This document shows positions 1 to 5,791 of a stretch of 12,167 bases of DNA, piece by piece. The stretch comes from Miltoncostaea sp036826475. GTDB taxonomy: Bacteria; Actinomycetota; Thermoleophilia; Miltoncostaeales; Miltoncostaeaceae. The translations under genes and the position numbers were made by a program. The stretch's first letter is position 1. Each line of letters starts with the position of its first letter. The stretch is taken from positions 1 to 12,167 of the forward strand of contig DAISWG010000077.1 of assembly GCA_036826475.1 (NCBI GenBank), written 5' to 3'. The notes beneath the pieces were generated by a model. It was not told the DNA's origin. It did no database searches and was given only the letters and a program-made list of their open reading frames with translations.

Positions 1-413
1 GGGGGGGCGGGGGCTAGGGCGGGGGGGCGGGGCGTCCCGAGCCCGCCCCCGACCCCCCGCCGCACCTCGCCGCGCCGGCGGTCGCGGATCGCCCGGCCCT
101 CGTCGGTGAGGCGGGCGATGACGACCCGGCGATCGCGCTCCGACCGCGTGCGGGTCACGATGCCCTGCTCCTCCAGGATGTCGAGCATCCCGGTGATCGT
201 CGCGGGCGTGACGCCGGCGCGCTCCGCCAGGCGGCCGGCGGGGCATCCGTCGTCCTCCTCCAGCGCCGTCAGCACGCGGAGCTGGGCGAAGCTGAGACCG
301 CCGTGCTGGAGGGCGTCGCGGCCGCGCAGGCGCCGTTGGGCGGCGGACAACTCCGCGAACGCGTCGAGCACCTCGGCGGTCGCCGGATCGGTGGTCTGAT
401 CGGTGTATGTCAC
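1..413 (-). CDS. MarR-family transcriptional regulator, C-terminus running off the window with an abnormal Gly/Pro-rich end
   Basis: Read on the minus strand from a GTG at 413-411; the frame stays open to the edge (137 codons). It is a winged-helix repressor of the MarR type. An N-terminal dimerisation helix (residues 13-35) and the helix SFAQLRVLTALEE (41-53) precede the DNA-binding helices: AGRLAERAGV (59-68), then recognition helix TPATITGMLDILEEQG (69-84). The wing is RTRSERDRRVVIARLTDEG (88-106). After residue 115 the usual C-terminal dimerisation helices are missing; the frame instead reads Gly, Pro and Arg through the G/C tracts at 1-60. It may be a natural short form, a frameshift in the homopolymers, or an edge artefact. 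No Shine-Dalgarno precedes the GTG, but a -10 hexamer sits 6 nt upstream, so a leaderless start is likely. It is divergent from the efflux gene at 573 and probably represses it and itself through the palindrome at 421-443. The ligand is unknown. Confidence 0.85.
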   Translation of the reverse strand, partial: MTYTDQTTDPATAEVLDAFAELSAAQRRLRGRDALQHGGLSFAQLRVLTALEEDDGCPAGRLAERAGVTPATITGMLDILEEQGIVTRTRSERDRRVVIARLTDEGRAIRDRRRGEVRRGVGGGLGTPRPPALAPAP

Positions 414-419
414 AACGAT

Positions 420-448
420 ACGGTACCAAGAGATTTGGTACCGAACAA
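420..448 (-). promoter_or_regulatory. Predicted leaderless promoter of the first marR gene
   Basis: On the minus strand TTGTTC (448-443) is followed after 17 nt by TACCGT (425-420), a TANNNT -10. Six bases further is the GTG start, so transcription would begin at or next to the first base of the start codon. Confidence 0.6.
421..443. promoter_or_regulatory. MarR-type palindromic operator between marR and the efflux gene
   Basis: The arms CGGTACCAA (421-429) and TTGGTACCG (435-443) are exact inverted repeats separated by five bases (GAGAT). This size fits a MarR dimer site. It fills the spacer between the predicted -35 (443-448) and -10 (420-425) of the minus-strand marR promoter, so binding would block marR transcription. 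It also lies upstream of the plus-strand efflux gene. Binding by the adjacent regulator is inferred. Confidence 0.75.
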
Positions 449-533
449 ATTACGCCGCGGCCGGGCCGCCCGCCCCGCCGGGCGCCGGCACGGGCGCCGC
501 GCCCGAACCGGGGCATCCGTCCTCGTCGGCGGA

Positions 534-539
534 TAGCGT
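534..539 (+). promoter_or_regulatory. Possible -10 hexamer for the first efflux gene
   Basis: TAGCGT matches TANNNT and would place a start site near 546, leaving a leader of about 27 nt that contains the AAGGGA ribosome site (561-566). No convincing -35 lies 17 nt upstream. An alternative -10 is TACGGT at 419-424, which overlaps the operator. Confidence 0.3.
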
Positions 540-572
540 CCCGCACGGACGCACGACGAGAAGGGAACGCCC

Positions 573-2015
573 ATGGGCACGTCATCCACGCCCGACCCCC
601 GACGCTGGCTCGCCCTCGCGGTGCTCGGCGTCGCCTATCTGATGGTGGTGCTCGACGTCTCGATCGTGAACGTCGCCCTGCCGTCGATCCAGAACGACCT
701 CGGCTTCTCGCCCGAGGACCTCCAGTGGGTGGTGAGCGGCTACAGCCTCACCTTCGGCGGCTTCCTGCTGCTCGGCGGGCGCGCCGGCGACGTGCTCGGC
801 CGGCGCCGCCTGTTCATGGTGGGGCTCCTGCTGTTCGCGATCTTCTCGGGCTGCTGCGCGCTGGCGCAGAGCGACACGATGCTCATCGTCTTCCGGCTCC
901 TTCAGGGCGCGGCCTCGGCCGTCCTGGCGCCGTCGGTGTTCTCGATCACGATGGTGACGTTCCAGGAGGGCGCCGAGCGCAACAAGGCGCTGGGGATCCT
1001 GGGCGCGATCGCGGGTGCGGGCGCGGCGATCGGCGTGCTGCTCGGCGGCGTCCTCACCGAGTACGCCGGCTGGGAGTGGGTGTTCTGGATCAACGTCCCG
1101 ATCGGGATCCTGACGCTCATCTTCGTGCCGCGGTTCGTGAACGAGAGCCGCGTCGAGGGCATGAGCCGCAACTTCGACGCCCAGGGCGCGGCCGCGGTCA
1201 CCGGCAGCCTGCTGCTGCTCGTGTACGGCCTGACCCAGGCGAACACCAACGGGTGGGGCTCGGCCGAGACCATCGGCGTGCTGGCCGCGTCCGCGGTGCT
1301 CATGGCGGCGTTCCTGTTCATCGAGGCGCGCAGCGCCCACGCGCTGATGCCGCTGCGCTTCTGGAAGATGCGGACGCCCGCGGGCGCGAACATGGTCGGC
1401 TTCGTCCTCGGGACGATCGTGTTCAGCATGTTCTTCCTGCTGTCCCTGTACATGCAGCAGGTGCTCGGGTTCTCGGCCCTGAAGACCGGCGTCGGCTACC
1501 TGGCCGTGGCGCTGACCGCCGTGGTGGCCTCGGGCGTGGCCCAGGCGCTGGTGACGAAGATCGGCGTCAAGCCGGTACTGACCGTCGGCATGGCGACGAT
1601 CCTGGGCGGGCTGCTGTGGTTCACCCAGATCTCGGTCGACGGCACGTACTCCGCCGACCTGCTCGGCGGGTTCCTGCTGATCGGCGTCGGGCTCGGGTTC
1701 TCGTTCGTGCCGGTGTCGATCGCGGCGCTGGCGGGGGTCACGCAGCAGGACGCCGGCCTGGCCTCGGGACTGATCAACACCAGCCAGCAGATCGGCGGCG
1801 CCCTGGGAGTGGCCATCCTGACGACGGTCTCGACCACCACCACCGAGAGCAGCCTGACCGACGGCGTCGCCCAGCCCCAGGCGCTGGTGGACGGCTTCTC
1901 CGCGGCCTTCTGGGTGGCCTCGGCGTTCGCCGTGGTCTCGATCATCCTGACGCTGACCGTGCTGCGCCGGCAGGACCTGGCGGGCGCCGCGCCCGCCCAC
2001 GGCGCCGCGATGTAG
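573..2015 (+). CDS. MFS multidrug efflux permease, DHA2 (EmrB/QacA, 14-TMS) type
   Basis: A 480-residue inner-membrane proton antiporter, the usual length for the 14-helix DHA2 family, which exports drugs and other hydrophobic compounds. The TM1 motif LDVSIVNVALP (27-37) carries D28. Motif A is GGRAGDVLGRRR (68-79), motif B is LIVFRLLQGAASAV (104-117) with R108, and antiporter motif C is GAIAGAGAAIGVLLGG (144-159), followed by GWEWVFWINVPIG. Hydrophobic segments continue to about residue 470. ATG 573 is chosen because AAGGGA lies 6 nt upstream and the protein opens correctly before TM1. It is divergent from the MarR gene, the classic arrangement for a pump induced by its own substrate. A strong hairpin follows the stop. 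The family is certain; the substrate cannot be read from sequence. Confidence 0.93.
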   Translation: MGTSSTPDPRRWLALAVLGVAYLMVVLDVSIVNVALPSIQNDLGFSPEDLQWVVSGYSLTFGGFLLLGGRAGDVLGRRRLFMVGLLLFAIFSGCCALAQSDTMLIVFRLLQGAASAVLAPSVFSITMVTFQEGAERNKALGILGAIAGAGAAIGVLLGGVLTEYAGWEWVFWINVPIGILTLIFVPRFVNESRVEGMSRNFDAQGAAAVTGSLLLLVYGLTQANTNGWGSAETIGVLAASAVLMAAFLFIEARSAHALMPLRFWKMRTPAGANMVGFVLGTIVFSMFFLLSLYMQQVLGFSALKTGVGYLAVALTAVVASGVAQALVTKIGVKPVLTVGMATILGGLLWFTQISVDGTYSADLLGGFLLIGVGLGFSFVPVSIAALAGVTQQDAGLASGLINTSQQIGGALGVAILTTVSTTTTESSLTDGVAQPQALVDGFSAAFWVASAFAVVSIILTLTVLRRQDLAGAAPAHGAAM

Positions 2016-2022
2016 ATCGGGG

Positions 2023-2048
2023 GGCCCGCCGGCGTAGGCCGGCGGGCC
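2023..2048. terminator. Terminator-like hairpin between convergent efflux and SDR genes
   Basis: GGCCCGCCGGC (2023-2033) pairs perfectly with GCCGGCGGGCC (2038-2048) around the tetraloop GTAG. It lies 7 nt past the efflux stop. There is no T tract on either side, as is common for terminators of GC-rich actinobacteria. It could serve both converging genes. Confidence 0.6.
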
Positions 2049-2050
2049 GG

Positions 2051-2119
2051 TCAGCCGCTCCGCAGCACCTCCGCCGCCCTGGCCTGCGCCCGGGCGGCGC
2101 CGGGGTGGGTGGAGAACAC
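2051..2119 (-). pseudogene. Possible orphan C-terminal remnant (M48 peptidase-like tail)
   Basis: Directly after the SDR stop, and in the same minus-strand frame, 22 codons read VFSTHPGAARAQARAAEVLR then SG and a TGA (2053-2051). The FSTHP followed by an Arg/Ala-rich helix recalls the tail of HtpX-type M48 metallopeptidases (FSTHPxxxxRIAxL). No zinc-site HExxH or other part of such a gene is present. The similarity is short and from memory, so this could also be chance in GC-rich DNA. Confidence 0.22.
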
Positions 2120-2914
2120 CTACAGGGTCTTGAGCAGGCCGCCGTCCGTCACGTAGACGGAGCCGGTCACGTTGCCCGTCCGCTCGGAGGCGAGCAGCAC
2201 CACCAGCGTGGCCACCTGCTCGGGCTCGGTGAAGAAGTTGTCGAGCGCCAGGCCGCCCCAGGCCGACTTCGCGACCTCCAGGGCGCCGGCGAAGTCGGTC
2301 CCGGCCGCGGCCTGGATCTGCTCGGCCACGCCGCCGGGCCCCACCCAGAACGGGGTCCTCACGGGGCCGGGCGCGACGGCGTTGACGCGGACCCCCTGCG
2401 CGCCGAACTCCATGGAGAGGACCTTCGAGAGGCTCGCCAGGGCCGCCTTGGCGACGCAGTAGTCGACGACCGACGGGTCGGGCTGGAACGAGTTGACGGA
2501 CGCGATGTTGACGATCGACCCGCCCCCGTCGGTCAGCGCGGGCAACGCGGCGCGGGAGCAGCGGACCGCCGCGAGCAGGTTCAGGTCGATGGTCCGCTGC
2601 CATTCCTCGTCCGTCACCTCAAGGAAGCCCGAGCGGACCGATCCGGCCCCGACGTTGTTCACGAGCACGTCCAGCCGGCCGTGGTCGCCGGTCGCGCGCG
2701 CCACCAGGGCGTCGGCCCCGGCCGCCGTCGACAGGTCCACCGGCTCGTGGACCACGCCGCCCCCGGCGATCAGCGCATCCAGCTCGTCGCTCGAGCGTCG
2801 CGATCCGGCCACCACCAGGGCGCCCTCCTCGCGGAACGCCCGGACGACCGCGAGGCCGATTCCCTGGCTGGCGCCGGTGACCACCACCACCTTGCCGCGC
2901 AGCCCGAGGTCCAC
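2120..2914 (-). CDS. SDR family NAD(P)-dependent oxidoreductase
   Basis: A 264-residue classical short-chain dehydrogenase/reductase with a Rossmann fold, cytoplasmic. The cofactor motif is TGASQGIG (13-20). After strand 2, SRR (38-40) is basic, which favours NADP(H) over NAD(H). NNVG is at 86-89. The catalytic tetrad is complete: N112 (DLNLL), S139 (NIASVNS), Y152 and K156 (DYCVAK). The end, YVTDGGLLKTL, is the normal SDR terminus. It starts with GTG at 2914 with no clear Shine-Dalgarno; TAGGCT lies 6 nt upstream, so a leaderless mRNA is likely. It is divergent from the methyltransferase across 45 bp. Substrate unknown: members act on alcohols, ketones, sugars or acyl-ACP. It is unlikely to be FabG itself, as no fatty-acid genes are nearby. 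Confidence 0.92.
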   Translation of the reverse strand: MDLGLRGKVVVVTGASQGIGLAVVRAFREEGALVVAGSRRSSDELDALIAGGGVVHEPVDLSTAAGADALVARATGDHGRLDVLVNNVGAGSVRSGFLEVTDEEWQRTIDLNLLAAVRCSRAALPALTDGGGSIVNIASVNSFQPDPSVVDYCVAKAALASLSKVLSMEFGAQGVRVNAVAPGPVRTPFWVGPGGVAEQIQAAAGTDFAGALEVAKSAWGGLALDNFFTEPEQVATLVVLLASERTGNVTGSVYVTDGGLLKTL

Positions 2915-2920
2915 GGGCCG

Positions 2921-2926
2921 AGCCTA
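2921..2926 (-). promoter_or_regulatory. Predicted -10 of leaderless SDR gene
   Basis: On the minus strand TAGGCT ends 6 nt before the GTG at 2914. It is the mirror image of the methyltransferase -10 at 2947-2952. No recognisable -35 is seen. Confidence 0.5.
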
Positions 2927-2946
2927 CCCCGCCGCCGTCCCACCCG

Positions 2947-2952
2947 TAGGCT
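2947..2952 (+). promoter_or_regulatory. Predicted -10 of leaderless methyltransferase gene
   Basis: TAGGCT ends 7 nt before the TTG at 2960, putting the start site at or next to the first base of the codon. It is identical to the hexamer serving the divergent SDR gene, with 20 bp between the two inverted copies. No recognisable -35 is seen. Confidence 0.5.
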
Positions 2953-2959
2953 TCCCACC

Positions 2960-3778
2960 TTGGAGCGTCCCCCCGACTTCGGTGCGTTCTCCCACGTGGA
3001 CGACGCGGACGCCGCCGCGCTGGGCGGGTACCTCGACGCGGTCGGCAGCGAGGACGCCGTCGCGCGGTGGAAGGCCCTGTCGTTCGACCTGCTGGAGGCC
3101 GGCCCGGGCGCGGTGGTCGTCGACGTCGGCTGCGGCCTGGGCGACGACGTGCGGGCGCTGGCGCTGCGCACCGCCCCCGCGGGCCGCGCCATCGGCGTGG
3201 ACATGAGCGAGTCGATGATCGCCGAGGCCCGGCGGCGCTCCGAGGGCGCCACGGGGCCGGCGGGCGAGTTCCACGTCGCCGACGCCGCGTCGCTCCCGCT
3301 CGGCGACGCCGTCGCCGACGGCTGCCGCTGCGAGCGCCTGCTCCAGCACGTCGAGGAGCCCGCGGCGGTGGTGCGGGAGATGGCCCGCGTCATCCGTCCC
3401 GGGGGCATCGTGCTGGCCGCCGAGCCCGACTGGGGGACGCTGGTGGTCGACGGCGGCGACCCGGAGCTCGAGTCGGCGCTCGGCGCCGTCGCGATGGCCC
3501 GGGTGCGGAGCCCCGCCGTGGGGCGGTCGCTGCGGCGGCTGCTGTCGGAGGCGGGGCTGGTGGAGGTGGAGGTCCTCGCCCGGACGCTGGTGCTCACCGA
3601 CCTACCGCGCGCGGAGATGCTGCTCGGCATCGACGCCCTGGTGGAGCGCGCCGTGGCCGACGGAGTGGTGCCGCCCGCGCGGGCCGAGGCGTGGCGCGCC
3701 GGCCTGCAGGCGACCGCGGCCGCGGGGCGGCTCACCGCGGCCGTGACGTCGTTCCTGGCGCTCGGCCGGGCGGGCTAA
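2960..3778 (+). CDS. Class I SAM-dependent methyltransferase (Methyltransf_11/UbiE-like)
   Basis: A 272-residue cytoplasmic enzyme transferring methyl from S-adenosylmethionine. Motif I is VVVDVGCGLGDDV (52-64). The acidic residue binding the SAM ribose is D81 in GVDMSESM. HVADAASLPL (105-114) is the adenine-side strand with D108, and RVIRPGGIVLAAEPDW (143-158) is the post-motif strand with the hallmark RPGG. The C-terminal part, with ALVERAV, is a variable substrate cap. The frame stays open far upstream simply because of GC content. TTG 2960 is chosen because TAGGCT lies 7 nt before it and the protein then opens with a plausible DFGAFSHVDDAD segment; GTG 2996 is a possible later start. Its stop overlaps the stop of the convergent permease gene. 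Methyl acceptor unknown (small molecule most likely). Confidence 0.88.
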   Translation: MERPPDFGAFSHVDDADAAALGGYLDAVGSEDAVARWKALSFDLLEAGPGAVVVDVGCGLGDDVRALALRTAPAGRAIGVDMSESMIAEARRRSEGATGPAGEFHVADAASLPLGDAVADGCRCERLLQHVEEPAAVVREMARVIRPGGIVLAAEPDWGTLVVDGGDPELESALGAVAMARVRSPAVGRSLRRLLSEAGLVEVEVLARTLVLTDLPRAEMLLGIDALVERAVADGVVPPARAEAWRAGLQATAAAGRLTAAVTSFLALGRAG

Positions 3779-5232
3779 CCCCGGTCCGCGGCCAGGACGG
3801 ACGCTGCCGGCGCCGCCTCGGACCGGGCGCGTCGCGGACCGACGAACACCGCGGCGAACGCCGCGACCACCGCTCCCGCGGCGCCGACCCAGAACGCCTG
3901 GACGAAGCCCGACTCGGCGGGGACGCCGCCGGTGCCGGCGACGCTGCTCGCGGCCAGCAGCACGGCGCCCACCTGCGCGCCCACGACGCCCCCGACGGTG
4001 CGCACCACGGTGTTCATGCCGGTCGCGATCCCGGTCTCGGTGGGCTTGACGGCATCCACGATGAGCTTGGGCATGACGGCGAACGCGAACCCGATCCCGA
4101 CGCCGCACAGGATGAACCACAGGGCCGGCTGCCAGGGCTCCGCGTGGAACATCGCGATGCCGGCCGATCCGATCGCCACCAGGATCATCCCGGCCACCAG
4201 CGGGGCGCGCCCGCCGTAGCGGTCGCCGAGCGCGCCGGCGACGGGGCCGGCGACGAGGATCGACAGGGACGTCGGCAGCATCCAGAGGCCCGCGACGGTC
4301 ACCGACGTCCCGAACCCGTAGTCGGCGACCCCCTTCAGGGCGTCCGGGAGGTCGCCGGGCAGCTGGTAGAAGGCCGGCAGGATCACCCAGGTCATGTAGA
4401 GGGCGAAGCCCGAGAGCATGGCCGTGATGTTGGTGAACAGGACCGTCCGGCGCGCGAGCATGCGCATGTCCACCATGGGCTCGTCCACCCGCAGCTCCAC
4501 GAGTCCCCAGATCACGAAGAGCGTCGCCGAGGCGGCGAACAGCCCCACGATCGCGGGCGACGCCCAGCCCAGGTCCTGGCCCTCGGTGAGGCCCACGAGC
4601 AGGGCCACGAGCGCGCCGGACAGCAGCAGGGCCCCGCGCATGTCGACCGTCGCGGGCGCCCGGACCGACGACTCCGGGACGAACCGCCACACCAGCACCA
4701 GGGCGGCGGCCACGACGACCGCGGCGACCACGAAGAGCCAGCGCCACGACAGGTTGTCGACGATCAGGCCGCTGGCCACGATGCCGACCCCGCCGCCGAC
4801 GCCGAGCACGGCGGAGACCAGGCCCATCGCGCGCCCCTGGTGCTGCGGCGGGAACTCGTCCCGGATGATCGCGAACGACAGGGGGAATACGGCGCCGCCG
4901 ACGCCCTGGATGGCGCGGAACACGATGAGCGACCCGACGTTCCAGGCGAAGATGGCCGCGACGGAGCCCACCAGGAACACCGCGAGGCTGATCACCATCA
5001 GCCTCGCCTTGCCGTGCTGGTCGCCGAGCCGCCCGATGAGGGGGGTCGCCACCGACCCGGTCAGGAGGTAGGCGGTGACCGTCCACGTCACCCATGTCCC
5101 GCTCGTCCCGAGGTCCTCCTGGAGCTTGGGGAGCGCCGGGATCAGGAAGGTCTGCATGAGCGCGAAGGCCATGGCCGCGGTGACCAGGCCGGCGAGGGTG
5201 AGGCGCGGCGACGACGGCCGCGCGGCGCTCAC
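3775..5232 (-). CDS. MFS drug efflux permease, DHA2-like, second copy type
   Basis: A 485-residue multi-spanning inner-membrane transporter, probably a 14-helix proton antiporter. Motif A is GRLGDQHGKAR (67-77), motif B is LIVFRAIQGVGGA (102-114) with R106, and motif C is AVLGVGGGVGIVASG (141-155), followed by WRWLFVV. A second-half motif-A repeat, GALGDRYGGRAPLV, marks the duplicated half. TM1 (MQTFLIPALPKL) lacks the Asp present in the permease at 573, so the two pumps are not close paralogues and probably differ in substrate. It starts with GTG 5232, overlapping the marR stop in GTGA, which implies translational coupling and co-regulation. Its TAG overlaps the convergent methyltransferase TAA. 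The polar tail (RRARSEAAPAA) is cytoplasmic. Family sure; substrate unknown. Confidence 0.92.
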   Translation of the reverse strand: MSAARPSSPRLTLAGLVTAAMAFALMQTFLIPALPKLQEDLGTSGTWVTWTVTAYLLTGSVATPLIGRLGDQHGKARLMVISLAVFLVGSVAAIFAWNVGSLIVFRAIQGVGGAVFPLSFAIIRDEFPPQHQGRAMGLVSAVLGVGGGVGIVASGLIVDNLSWRWLFVVAAVVVAAALVLVWRFVPESSVRAPATVDMRGALLLSGALVALLVGLTEGQDLGWASPAIVGLFAASATLFVIWGLVELRVDEPMVDMRMLARRTVLFTNITAMLSGFALYMTWVILPAFYQLPGDLPDALKGVADYGFGTSVTVAGLWMLPTSLSILVAGPVAGALGDRYGGRAPLVAGMILVAIGSAGIAMFHAEPWQPALWFILCGVGIGFAFAVMPKLIVDAVKPTETGIATGMNTVVRTVGGVVGAQVGAVLLAASSVAGTGGVPAESGFVQAFWVGAAGAVVAAFAAVFVGPRRARSEAAPAASVLAADRG

Positions 5233-5690
5233 GCGCGGACCCCCGGCGCCATCCGCTCGATCACGCGGTCGAGCAGCGCGGCCAGGACCTCGGCCTCGTC
5301 CTCCTCGATGTCCGCGAACGCCCGCGCCTCGAGGCCGGCGACCACGGCGGCGCCCCGGGCCGCGGTCTCGCGCCCCTGCGGCGTCAGGCGCACGCGCGTC
5401 GCCCGCCGGTCCGTGGGGTCCGGCTGGCGCTCGACCATCCCGTCCCTACTCAGCCGGTCGATCAGCCGGCACATCGTGGGCGCCTCCACGGCCTGGAGGC
5501 GCGCGAGCTGGGCCTGGGTGAGCCCGTCCTGGTCGACGAGCCTCAGCAGCACGCCGACGCCCGCCGCGGCGATGCCGTGCTGCGCGAGCTCGGCGTCGGC
5601 GGCCGTGCGTAGGAGCCGCCCCGCGACCGCGAGCCGGCGCGCCAGGAGCTGGTCGTGCGGCGTCACGATCGCCGGCAGGGGCGGAGGCAT
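5229..5690 (-). CDS. MarR-family regulator of the downstream efflux pump
   Basis: A 153-residue winged-helix protein of full MarR length. An N-terminal helix (12-36) forms part of the dimer. LTQAQLARLQAV (57-68) is the first HTH helix, and EAPTMCRLIDRLSRDG (69-84) is the recognition helix. The wing is VERQPDPTDRRATRVRLTPQG (86-106), with the typical DPxDRR turn. The C-terminal helices (108-147) complete the dimer interface. The only cysteine, C74, sits in the recognition helix. ATG 5690 is chosen because TATTGT lies 7 nt before it and the protein begins just ahead of helix 1; the longer frame upstream is shadow. It is first gene of an operon with the permease, which it probably autorepresses together with itself. 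The divergent yaaA operon could also be a target. Confidence 0.9.
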   Translation of the reverse strand: MPPPLPAIVTPHDQLLARRLAVAGRLLRTAADAELAQHGIAAAGVGVLLRLVDQDGLTQAQLARLQAVEAPTMCRLIDRLSRDGMVERQPDPTDRRATRVRLTPQGRETAARGAAVVAGLEARAFADIEEDEAEVLAALLDRVIERMAPGVRA

Positions 5691-5697
5691 GCACCGC

Positions 5698-5726
5698 ACA
5701 ATAGTTAGCGAGCAAACAGTGTGCAA
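5698..5726 (-). promoter_or_regulatory. Strong predicted leaderless promoter of the marR-efflux operon, with possible operator
   Basis: On the minus strand TTGCAC (5726-5721) is separated by 17 nt from TATTGT (5703-5698), and the ATG follows after 7 nt. This is the best -35/-10 pair in the window. The spacer holds imperfect palindromes: GCACAC-T-GTTTGC (5/6 match) and GTTTGC-TC-GCTAAC (5/6). These could bind the MarR dimer; binding is inferred. Confidence 0.65.
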
Positions 5727-5778
5727 GCTCACGGCGCGGCCGCCGGGCGGGACGACGGCGACGGCGGGGCGCACCGCG

Positions 5779-5784
5779 TAACGT
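5779..5784 (+). promoter_or_regulatory. Predicted -10 of leaderless yaaA-monooxygenase operon
   Basis: TAACGT ends 7 nt before the GTG at 5792, so transcription would begin at the start codon. No recognisable -35 lies 17 nt upstream. Confidence 0.5.
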
Positions 5785-5791
5785 CCGGGCG

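Noticed and set aside
582..2603. Long minus-strand frame opposite the first efflux gene and part of the SDR
   Set aside because: The composition (Arg, Gly, Glu, His-rich, no hydrophobic core) is typical of a GC-rich shadow; the plus strand has a complete DHA2 permease and the SDR is in another frame.
407..3778. A plus-strand frame open for more than 1100 codons that ends with the methyltransferase
   Set aside because: Only the last 272 residues look like protein; upstream is Arg/Pro/Gly-rich noise antisense or out of frame to the efflux and SDR genes. The length comes from scarce stops at high GC.
3067..5781. Plus-strand frame of about 900 codons across the second permease and marR
   Set aside because: No domain motifs and the same low-complexity shadow composition; the minus strand carries two clear genes.
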